NCBI GenBank assembly: GCA_022844225.1
Contig: JALHMC010000028.1
Coordinates: 1 to 57,796, forward strand
Length of the DNA stretch: 57,796 nucleotides
Direction: 5' to 3'
Origin: Hyphomicrobiaceae bacterium
GTDB lineage: Bacteria > Pseudomonadota > Alphaproteobacteria > Rhizobiales > Hyphomicrobiaceae
Part shown: piece by piece, positions 25,296 through 34,326 of the stretch
Layout: the number at the start of each line of letters is the position of its first letter
How positions within the stretch are numbered: position 1 is the first letter of the stretch
Program-made: the position numbers and the translations under genes
The notes under the pieces: generated by a model
The model's database searches: none
What the model saw: the letters and a program-made list of their open reading frames with translations, nothing else
What the model was told of the DNA's origin: nothing

Positions 25296-27020
25296 ATGCG
25301 AGTCTGGCTGAAGGGGGCGATCGTCTTCCTTGCATTGCTGCTTTTGCCATTGCGCGCCGAGGCGCAGGATACCCTGGTGCTCCTCAAGACCGTTCGTCTC
25401 GACCTGGGCACGGACCGCCTGACGGTCGATCTTTCCGACAGCAAGGGCGCCTTTCGCGCCGTCCGTCTCAAGGCCATCGAAGGACGCGTGCGCCTCGATA
25501 ACATCGTCGTGCGTTACCTCACCGAGTTTGCTCACAACGAGCGTCGCCCGATCAACTTGCTCGTGGGCGAGCGGACCAGGGAGATCAACCCGACCCCCGA
25601 AGGCCGCTTCCTGAGCGAGATCACGCTCGAATACCAGCCCGTACGGGGCACAACGGCCACGCTCGAGATCTATGGGCGCCAGGCCCCAGAGGACGCCGCC
25701 CGCGACCGCGAGGCGCTCGATGCCGTAGCTGAGGCTCCACCAACAAAGAAGAAAAAGAAGAGTGCCCGCCGGTCATCATCTCGCTCGATGGAGTCCACGG
25801 ACGACGCGCCGGCCGCCGCATCCCCGCCGCCACCCGTCGCCAGCGCTCCTCCCGAGGCCGCCGCGCCGGCCCCGGCACCCGAAGCAGCGCCGGCACCCCC
25901 TCCTTCCACGACGACACGCGCGGCGGCCGTCTCGCCAGTCGCCTGCGTCGTCGACAATACCTGCACCCCGGTCCGGGTCTTCTTCGGCACGAACCGCGCA
26001 CGCGAGGATCTGCCGAAACGCATCGCCTTCTCGTGGAAGGACTCGGGCGCTCTCGCGCTCGGTGGTGCGGTCGTCACTGTGCCGCGCAAGGTGCGGCGCG
26101 ACTCTGGGTCCATCCAGCGGCCCAGCTGGTGGGACCGGAACGTCCTGCGCATTCCGCCCGAGGGTGACCCGGCACGTCATTTCGTCATCGTACCGAACCT
26201 GCTGGAGGTCTACTCCGACGAGGCCTCGTTCATCGCTGCCGTCGCTCGCCACATGGAGAATGCCGGCGACTTCAAGGACCACGCCTTCATCTACGTGCAC
26301 GGTTATCGCGTCGGATTCGACGATGCTCTCTACCGCACGGCGCAGATCGCCTACGATCTCGGCAGTCCCCGCGAGTCGGACGGCGTCATCGTGCCGTTCG
26401 GTTCGGCCTTCCTCTACAGTTGGCCTTCAGCAGGCCAGCTCAAGGACTACCCCTACGACCAGGAGAGCGCCCGCCTCGCCGTACGGCATCTCAAGGAATT
26501 TCTCGACGTCGTGATTGCGCGAACCGCCGTCAAGCACGTGCATCTCGTGGCACACAGCATGGGCAACGTGCCCCTCCTCAATGCGCTCGGGGAGTTCGTC
26601 GGGCAGGAGACGGCGGGTGCCAAAGTCAGTCAGGTGATCCTGGCGGCACCGGACATCGGCAGGCGCGAGTTCAGCAACCTTGCTGCACGTATCAAGCCGC
26701 TGGCCGCAGGCTTCACGCTCTATGCTTCGTCGAGCGATCTTGCCATGGAGGCCTCACGCAAGGTGCACAAGAACGAGCCAAGGGCCGGCGATGTCGTGGA
26801 CGGCAATCCTGTGCTTGCCACCGGCGTCGACACGATCGACATCTCAGCCATCACCACCTGCTATTTCTGCTTCGGCCACGACGAGTACGTCGAGCAGGAT
26901 GAGCTTCTCGGTGACATATCCAAATTGATGCGCGCTGGCTTGCGCCCGCCCCACAGCCGCACCGAGAGTTTCAAGATCCAGGAAAGCACCGAGCTACCGT
27001 TCTGGAAGTACCAGCCGTAG
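25296..27020 (+). CDS. Secreted alpha/beta hydrolase, DUF900 family, with disordered linker
   Basis: 574 residues. A cleavable signal peptide (about 1-23, ending AEAQ) is followed by a small beta-rich domain (24-130), then a Lys-run (KKKKK at 151-155) and a Pro/Ala-rich linker to about 210. The hydrolase domain begins at VRVFFGTNRARED (the DUF900 entry motif), with FIYVHGYRVGFDDALYRTAQI, the nucleophile Ser421 in VAHSMGN, and a possible catalytic His in FGHDEYVE. It is probably periplasmic. Substrate unknown. GGGGGAGG precedes the ATG. It does not overlap fdhD (170-base gap). Confidence 0.8.
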   Translation: MRVWLKGAIVFLALLLLPLRAEAQDTLVLLKTVRLDLGTDRLTVDLSDSKGAFRAVRLKAIEGRVRLDNIVVRYLTEFAHNERRPINLLVGERTREINPTPEGRFLSEITLEYQPVRGTTATLEIYGRQAPEDAARDREALDAVAEAPPTKKKKKSARRSSSRSMESTDDAPAAASPPPPVASAPPEAAAPAPAPEAAPAPPPSTTTRAAAVSPVACVVDNTCTPVRVFFGTNRAREDLPKRIAFSWKDSGALALGGAVVTVPRKVRRDSGSIQRPSWWDRNVLRIPPEGDPARHFVIVPNLLEVYSDEASFIAAVARHMENAGDFKDHAFIYVHGYRVGFDDALYRTAQIAYDLGSPRESDGVIVPFGSAFLYSWPSAGQLKDYPYDQESARLAVRHLKEFLDVVIARTAVKHVHLVAHSMGNVPLLNALGEFVGQETAGAKVSQVILAAPDIGRREFSNLAARIKPLAAGFTLYASSSDLAMEASRKVHKNEPRAGDVVDGNPVLATGVDTIDISAITTCYFCFGHDEYVEQDELLGDISKLMRAGLRPPHSRTESFKIQESTELPFWKYQP

Positions 27021-27032
27021 CAGCCCGGCCCC

Positions 27033-28863
<1,831 letters not shown>

Positions 28864-28909
28864 ACGAACGAGGCACATAGTCGAGCTTCTGGCAGGCGCG
28901 AGAGTGGTC

Positions 28910-30022
28910 ATGCTGCCCATCAATGGCCTCTACGGCCACATCCGCGCTAACACCCTGAAGTCCATAATGCTTCTTGCGGGGTTCGCAGCGCTGGTCGCCG
29001 CTTACTGGTTCGCTGCGTGCCTCGCCTTCTCGGCAATCGCGCATCTGTTCGATTTGTCGTCGCCGCCCGTCTCTGCGTCGGCCGCCTTCGATCAGATCAT
29101 GGCGAACGCTGCCGCGCGCGCGCTGGCCAACTGGCACGTACCGATTCTCGTGACGGCGGCGTGGTTCGTAGCGGCTTGGCTCTTCTACGGCGGGATGATC
29201 CGCGCCGCGACAGGCGCGCGCCCCGTCAGCCGCCAAGCAGAGCCCGATCTCTACAAGCGCGTCGAGCGACTCGCCATTGCGGCCGGCTTGCCCATGCCGC
29301 GCGTCGAGATCATGGAGACGCAGGCCCTCAACGCCTACGCCGCTGGCCTCGGTCCTGACGATGCCACCGTGGCCGTTACGCGCGGCCTTCTGAAGCGGTT
29401 GGAACCGCGCGAGCTCGACGCAGTGCTCGCCCACGAGATGGTGCACATCCGCAATCGCGACGTTCGCCTCATGGTGTTTGCGTTGATCTTCGCAGGCGGC
29501 ATTACGCTCGGTGGCAACCTGATCGCACACGCGATGAGCAACCGGCGCGGGACCTCTTGGTCGCCTGGCGATTTCGATGACGTCGGTTATGGCGTTCGTG
29601 CTCATCACCGGCACGGCGGTCTCGGCGCGCCCGCAATCCTGGCCGTTGCCGGCGCACTGCTTATCGCCGCCGCCACACTCGCGCTCACCCACATCGGCGC
29701 GATCATGACGCGCCTCGCAATTTCCCGCGCCCGAGAGTTCATGGCAGATGCCGGTGCCGTTGAGCTGACGAAGGACCCGGACGCATTGATTTCGGCACTC
29801 GCCAAGATTTCCGGCCACGACTACGTGCCGGGCGCATCGGACACGATGTCGGCAATGATGATCTCGTCGAGCTTTGACGAGGACGACATATTCGACGAGC
29901 TGTTCTCGACCCACCCCAGCTTGGCCGCCCGCAGTTCGGCACTTTCGAGGCACGCCGGCGGCATAGCGATGCGGCCACGCAGGAGGTTTGTTCGCCCGCA
30001 GCGCGTGCAGGCCAGCGGCTGA
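28910..30022 (+). CDS. M48-family (HtpX-like) membrane metalloprotease
   Basis: 370 residues. Two membrane helices precede the catalytic domain (about 18-45 and 76-97) and two follow it. The zinc site is HEMVH at residues 175-179, with the third ligand Glu in AREFMADAGAVEL. HxxH-flanking RNRDVRL and the C-terminal FSTHPSLAARSSAL are typical of HtpX. It cleaves misfolded membrane proteins in the classic model, but LemA-linked members are poorly understood. ATG 28910 is chosen; a GTG two codons earlier (28904) is an alternative. It probably forms an operon with lemA. Confidence 0.87.
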   Translation: MLPINGLYGHIRANTLKSIMLLAGFAALVAAYWFAACLAFSAIAHLFDLSSPPVSASAAFDQIMANAAARALANWHVPILVTAAWFVAAWLFYGGMIRAATGARPVSRQAEPDLYKRVERLAIAAGLPMPRVEIMETQALNAYAAGLGPDDATVAVTRGLLKRLEPRELDAVLAHEMVHIRNRDVRLMVFALIFAGGITLGGNLIAHAMSNRRGTSWSPGDFDDVGYGVRAHHRHGGLGAPAILAVAGALLIAAATLALTHIGAIMTRLAISRAREFMADAGAVELTKDPDALISALAKISGHDYVPGASDTMSAMMISSSFDEDDIFDELFSTHPSLAARSSALSRHAGGIAMRPRRRFVRPQRVQASG

Positions 30023-30094
30023 TCTCCGTCGACGCGAATTGCGACTTGTCGCCGCGCCTCTAGCTTGCCAGCATGGGCTCTCCGCATACTTGGA

Positions 30095-31699
30095 ATGGGA
30101 GAGACCTCCTTGATATTCACGCCTCGTACAATCGCGTCCGCCTTGACCGCCCTGGGGCTAGCCACGCTCGCTCCGCCGTCAGCGCACGCTGATACGCCCA
30201 AGCGCGGCGGCACACTGACTTTTGCCGTCGTCTCCAGCCCGCCGAGCTACGACTGCCATGCGGAGATCACCTTCGGCATGGTGCATCCCGTCCTGCCGCA
30301 TTACTCGCTGCTCCTCAAGATCGACGCCGCCAACTATCCCAAAGTGACGGGCGACCTCGCGGAAAGCTGGGATGCCGCACCCGACGGCTCAAGCTACACG
30401 TTCAAACTGCATCGCAACGTCAAGTTCCACGACGGGTCGCCGCTGACATCGGCTGACGTTAAGGCCTCCTATGAGCGGATCATGCGCCCACCCCAGGGCG
30501 TTACATCGGTGCGCCAGTCTTACTACGAGGACTTCGGCGACATCGAAACGCCTGACGACCACACGATCATCTTCAAGATGAAGAACAAGGTCGCCGGCGT
30601 GCTCGAGCTTCTCGCCTCGCCATTCAACTGCATCTACAGCGCCGCCAAGCTCGCGAAAGGCGGTGAGTACCCGGCGCGCGAGATCATGGGCTCCGGTGCG
30701 TTCCAGTACGTCGACCACGTGCGCGGCTCGCATTGGACCGCCAAGCGCTTCGATGGCTACTTCAAGAAGGATCTGCCCTATCTCGACGGCTTCAAGGCGT
30801 TCTTCGTCAAGTCGCCGGCCGTCGTGCCGGGCCTGATCGGGGGCCAGTTCGATGCCGAGTTCCGTTTCCGCACGCCGCCTGAGCGCGATCGCCTCGTCGA
30901 GCGGATGGGTGATAAGGTCAACGTCTACGAGACCGCCCTGATTGCCGGCAACATCATCATCTTCAACACCAAGCGTAAGCCCTTCGACGATATCCGCGTG
31001 CGCCAGGCGCTGAGCCACGCGATCGACCGCTGGACGGGCGGCGAACAGCTCGGCAAGGTCTCCTCGCAGCGCTTTACGGGCGGCGTCAACAGACCGGGCT
31101 CGCTGATGGCCATTCCGGAAGCCGAACTTGTCAAGCTCCCAGGCTATTGGAAGGACGGCGAGGCCGCCAAGGCCGAGGCGCGGCGCCTGCTGAAGGAGGC
31201 CGGCCACGAAGGCCTGTCGTTCAAGTTCCTGAACCGGGCCGGCATCGAGAGCTATACCGCAGGCGGCATTTACACGATCGACCAGTGGCGACGGATCGGT
31301 GTCAACGCCACCCACGAGCAACTCGAGACCAAGCTCTATCTCGACAACCTCGCGAAGGGCAATTTCGACGTGGCGATGGAATTCATCTCCGACTACCTCG
31401 ATGATCCCACGCAGAACTTCGTCAAATTCCTGTCGAAGAGGGCGAGCCCGCTCGGCTACTCCGGCCACGAGGACACCAGAATCGACGAACTCTACGATCT
31501 CCAGCGGCGCGAACTCGACCCGATCAAGCGCACGAAGCTCGCGCGCGAACTCGATAGCTACGTCCTGACGACGGCCTACTCGGTTCCATTCCTTTGGACC
31601 AACCGCATCGTCGTCATGCCAAAGGTCGTGCGCGGCTGGCACTTCACACCGACACACTACCTGTCTCAGGACCTGGCCGACGTCTGGCTGGACCGCTGA
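30095..31699 (+). CDS. Extracellular solute-binding protein, family 5 (peptide/nickel ABC type)
   Basis: 534 residues from the ATG at 30095. A signal peptide ends near HADTPKRGG, then the family 5 pattern is clear: GGTLTFAVVSSPPSYDC, LAESWDAAPDGSSYTFKLHRNVKFHDG, TSADVKASYERI, and the RQALSHAIDR block in the second lobe. A TTG at 30110 has GGGAGAG well placed in front and could be the real start; both leave a signal peptide. No permease or ATPase genes are adjacent, so it is a solitary receptor or uses a distant transporter. Confidence 0.85.
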   Translation: MGETSLIFTPRTIASALTALGLATLAPPSAHADTPKRGGTLTFAVVSSPPSYDCHAEITFGMVHPVLPHYSLLLKIDAANYPKVTGDLAESWDAAPDGSSYTFKLHRNVKFHDGSPLTSADVKASYERIMRPPQGVTSVRQSYYEDFGDIETPDDHTIIFKMKNKVAGVLELLASPFNCIYSAAKLAKGGEYPAREIMGSGAFQYVDHVRGSHWTAKRFDGYFKKDLPYLDGFKAFFVKSPAVVPGLIGGQFDAEFRFRTPPERDRLVERMGDKVNVYETALIAGNIIIFNTKRKPFDDIRVRQALSHAIDRWTGGEQLGKVSSQRFTGGVNRPGSLMAIPEAELVKLPGYWKDGEAAKAEARRLLKEAGHEGLSFKFLNRAGIESYTAGGIYTIDQWRRIGVNATHEQLETKLYLDNLAKGNFDVAMEFISDYLDDPTQNFVKFLSKRASPLGYSGHEDTRIDELYDLQRRELDPIKRTKLARELDSYVLTTAYSVPFLWTNRIVVMPKVVRGWHFTPTHYLSQDLADVWLDR

Positions 31700-31720
31700 A
31701 CCGGAAGACGAATGAGCAAG

Positions 31721-31746
31721 GGGCGGCATCGAGAACGGTGCCGCCC
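31721..31746. terminator. Hairpin between convergent genes
   Basis: GGGCGGCA and TGCCGCCC form an eight-base perfect stem around a ten-base loop, 21 bases after the stop at 31699 and 40 bases beyond the opposing stop at 31787. No T-run follows. Confidence 0.45.
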
Positions 31747-31786
31747 GCATCAGCTCACACGCGATGTCTGATGAGTTAGCTGCTGA

Positions 31787-32164
31787 TCACGCCTTCTCGA
31801 CTGGTCCCCCGGCGTCGAGCCAGCCCTTGAAGCCGCCCAGGTTTCGCACGTTCTCGTAGCCCATGTCCTTCAGCGTCTTGCCGACGAGAGCCGAGCGGCC
31901 GCCCGAAGCGCAGTAGGCGACGATGGTCTTGGCCCGGTCGAACTGCGCATCGTGCAGCGGCGACTCAGGGTCGGCGCGGAATTCGACGAGCCCCCGCGGG
32001 ATGGTGAGTGCGCCTGGCACTTTGCCGGTGGTCGCGACCTCCGGCGGCTCCCGCACGTCGAGGAATACCACGTCTGTGCGCCCCGCAAGCGCTTTCGCCT
32101 CCTCAGGCGTGATCCGCGGCACAGCGTTGTTGGCTTCCTCGAGCATCTGCTTGACGGTTCGCAT
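31787..32164 (-). CDS. Single-domain rhodanese-like protein
   Basis: 125 residues, one rhodanese domain: TDVVFLDVREPPEVATTGKVPGAL, then the active-site loop with Cys85 in YCASGGRSA, then NVRNLGGFKGWLDAG. No signal peptide, so probably cytoplasmic sulfur transfer. The substrate-binding loop Cys-Ala-Ser-Gly-Gly-Arg is the common sulfurtransferase form. The gene is 45 bases downstream of the SDR stop on the same strand. Confidence 0.9.
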   Translation of the reverse strand: MRTVKQMLEEANNAVPRITPEEAKALAGRTDVVFLDVREPPEVATTGKVPGALTIPRGLVEFRADPESPLHDAQFDRAKTIVAYCASGGRSALVGKTLKDMGYENVRNLGGFKGWLDAGGPVEKA

Positions 32165-32209
32165 GCGCTTTTCTCCGTTGAGATTTTTCAGTGGCTCCCA
32201 TCCACGGGC

Positions 32210-32989
32210 TTAGCCTGGAATTAGGCCCCCGTCGACGTTGAGCGTCTGGCCAGTGATATTGCGCGCGGAGCGCGACGCCAGAAACACAATGGCGTCGGCG
32301 ATGTCCTCGGGCTCGTTCGCGCGCTTCAGTGGTACCTCGGCAACGGCGCGTCGCTCGACGTCTTCGACCGAGATGCCCTCCTTCTGGGAGACGGTGCGGA
32401 AGAGATCCTCGACGATCGCCGTCTTCACGATCCCAGGGCAGACGGCGTTGACGTTGATGTTGTGCGGCGCGAGTTGCTGGGCCGCCGTGAAGGTCATGCT
32501 GATGACGGCGCCCTTGGAGGCGGCGTAGACGGCATTCGACGTCCCGTGGAACCCCTTGCCGGCGACCGAGGCGATATTGACGATCGAGCCGGACCGCCGC
32601 GGGATCATCTCCTGCGCGACGCGTTGCAGGCAGAAGAACACGCCCTTCGCATTGACGCGATGGATGCGGTCCCAGTCTTGCTCGTTGAGGTCCATGATGT
32701 AGGCGCGCCGCGTCACGCCCGCATTGTTGACCAGAATGTCGATATGCCCGAGCGCCGCCACGGCCTCGCGCACCATGCGGTCGATCTCGGCGACGTCGCC
32801 GAGATCGGCAGCCACCGCCAGACTGCGTCGGCCTTGCGCGGCAACGGCCTCAGCCGTTGCGCGGGCCGTCCCCGCGTTGATGTCCGCGCAGACCACGTCC
32901 GCGCCTTCACGAGCCAGCGCCAGCGCCGTCGCTCGGCCTATTCCCTGTCCCGCTCCCGTAACGATGGCGGTCTTGTTCGCGAGTTGCAT
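32210..32989 (-). CDS. Classical SDR oxidoreductase (3-oxoacyl-reductase-like)
   Basis: 259 residues. All catalytic positions are intact: TGAGQGIG at 11-18, NNAG at 88-91, Ser141, Tyr155 and Lys159 (YAASK), and the C-terminal TLNVDGG. It reduces or oxidises a carbonyl or alcohol with NAD(P); the substrate cannot be inferred. The ATG at 32989 has GGAGAG upstream. A longer frame to 33046 lacks a ribosome site. Compare with the SDR at 330-1082, which has lost the Tyr. Confidence 0.88.
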   Translation of the reverse strand: MQLANKTAIVTGAGQGIGRATALALAREGADVVCADINAGTARATAEAVAAQGRRSLAVAADLGDVAEIDRMVREAVAALGHIDILVNNAGVTRRAYIMDLNEQDWDRIHRVNAKGVFFCLQRVAQEMIPRRSGSIVNIASVAGKGFHGTSNAVYAASKGAVISMTFTAAQQLAPHNINVNAVCPGIVKTAIVEDLFRTVSQKEGISVEDVERRAVAEVPLKRANEPEDIADAIVFLASRSARNITGQTLNVDGGLIPG

Positions 32990-33091
32990 CGGCGCTCTCC
33001 TGTCGGCTTTCCGGCCGAGCATGGAATAGCCCACCGGCACCGGCAAGAGGCCACAACGAACGCTGACGGGACCCCTTGCCGCGTCGTCCGA

Positions 33092-33412
33092 TCAGAACTG
33101 CTTGGCCGGAACACGCAGGATCAGGCCGTCGAGGGAGTCGGAGACCTTGATCTGGCACGACAGACGGCTTTCGTCCCTCACGTCGAAGGCGAAATCGAGC
33201 ATATCGGCCTCCATCTCGTTCGCCTTGCCGACCTTCTCCGTCCAGGCGGCGTCGACGTAGACGTGGCAGGTCGCGCAGGCGCAAGCCCCGCCGCACTCGG
33301 CCTCGATGCCCGGAACGAGTGCCTTCTTCGCGGCCTCCATCACCGTCAGGCCCTTGTCCGCCTGGACCACTTGCTGCTTGCCGTCGGGTTGGATGAACGT
33401 GATCTTTGCCAT
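33092..33412 (-). CDS. 2Fe-2S ferredoxin (adrenodoxin/ISC type)
   Basis: 106 residues. The cluster ligands Cys40, Cys46, Cys49 and Cys86 follow the C-x5-C-x2-C-x36-C spacing of adrenodoxin-type ferredoxins, with the acidic interaction region [18 protein letters not shown] between. It carries single electrons, for example to a P450 or Fe-S assembly. The ATG at 33412 begins [11 protein letters not shown], a standard N-terminus; the upstream extension is Arg-rich noise. Confidence 0.9.
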   Translation of the reverse strand: MAKITFIQPDGKQQVVQADKGLTVMEAAKKALVPGIEAECGGACACATCHVYVDAAWTEKVGKANEMEADMLDFAFDVRDESRLSCQIKVSDSLDGLILRVPAKQF

Positions 33413-33615
33413 GTGTCGAAGGCGACCTTTCCGGCGTCGGACTTCACGCGAAAGCCCGCGTCTTGTCAGGCTATGCATTGGCCGCCCACGCGCCGAAGGG
33501 CCAGCCGCGACCCGAGGGTTTAGACCCGGGTAGCGCCGTTTTCAAGCGATCCGCCTCGACCACCCCCCGACAACGAGCCGACAGGCCTCCTCATTCTACC
33601 GTTGGCGACGAGATG

Positions 33616-34002
33616 TCAGGCGCGATCGCCCAGTGACGCGACGTAAGCACGCGCCTCGTCGAGCGCCTCCTCCAACGCCGCAATCGCCCGGCTGCGTGCA
33701 ACCGTGTCCGGCGAGGCCCTCAATGCCTCCGCCCGCTCCGCTCGGTCGCCGACCCGCATCGCACCGACGGCCCGGGCCGAGCCTTTCAGAGTGTGCGCGG
33801 CATCGCGCCACTCCTTCTCCGAGGCAGCCGACCGTAACTGCTCGAGGTACTCGGGGGCCTGGTTGGCGAAGAGTTGCAGCACCTCCAGTTCGAGAGCCTT
33901 GTTACCGAAGGTGTAGCAGGCCAGATGGGCATGATCGATCGGCGGACTGCCCCGCTCGACGGTCTCTGCTTCGAAGGCCAACGCTCCCGCAACCACACCC
34001 AT
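33616..34002 (-). CDS. Hpt-domain phosphotransfer protein
   Basis: 128 residues, a single histidine-phosphotransfer bundle. The phospho-accepting His70 is in AHTLKGSARAVG, the Hpt signature. The N-terminus has a short PIDHAHLACYTFGN segment as in alphaproteobacterial stand-alone Hpt proteins such as ChpT-like or HPt modules that feed phosphorelays. No hybrid kinase is in the window, so the partners are elsewhere. It is divergent from the gene for the GPR-like protein across a 324-base gap. Confidence 0.8.
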   Translation of the reverse strand: MGVVAGALAFEAETVERGSPPIDHAHLACYTFGNKALELEVLQLFANQAPEYLEQLRSAASEKEWRDAAHTLKGSARAVGAMRVGDRAERAEALRASPDTVARSRAIAALEEALDEARAYVASLGDRA

Positions 34003-34326
34003 GGCGCTTCCTCTGCCCGACAGCTGGCAATGATCGTCCTCCAGCCTCGCACGCAGGTTCGCATGGAAGGGGATAAGTCCGCGTAAAGCCGGCGATTCAA
34101 TTCACCGCGCTAGAAACAGCGCTCATTAACCTATGCACAGCGTGGATGTTCATCTTCCTTTCGCCACAAAAAGCGTCGTACAAGCATTGGGGAGCAGTCC
34201 GGCCTACGATGGGGACACGGGGAAAGGCTGGCGCCGCGCGAGCCTCGATGGCATTCGCGAGGCCAGCCTGTAGAGTCCCGCTGGACAAGAGGGGCGGCGC
34301 GAAAGCGTCGGCGGGGGTAAGCGGGT
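34003..34326. other. 324-base intergenic region between divergent hpt and GPR-like genes
   Basis: No ORF with coding character is seen. It holds an A+T-rich patch at about 34120-34180 (CATTAACCTATG, TTCATCTTCCTTTCG, CACAAAAAG), where promoters are likely, and an eight-base inverted repeat AGGCTGGC / GCCAGCCT with arms at 34225-34232 and 34262-34269, probably in the 5' leader of the GPR-like gene. The last 40 bases are G-rich, with GGGGGTAAGCGGGT before the ATG at 34327. Confidence 0.5.

Noticed and set aside
30389..31750. 453-codon minus-strand ORF opposite the family 5 binding protein
   Set aside because: Antisense shadow; the plus-strand protein has an intact signal peptide and family pattern.
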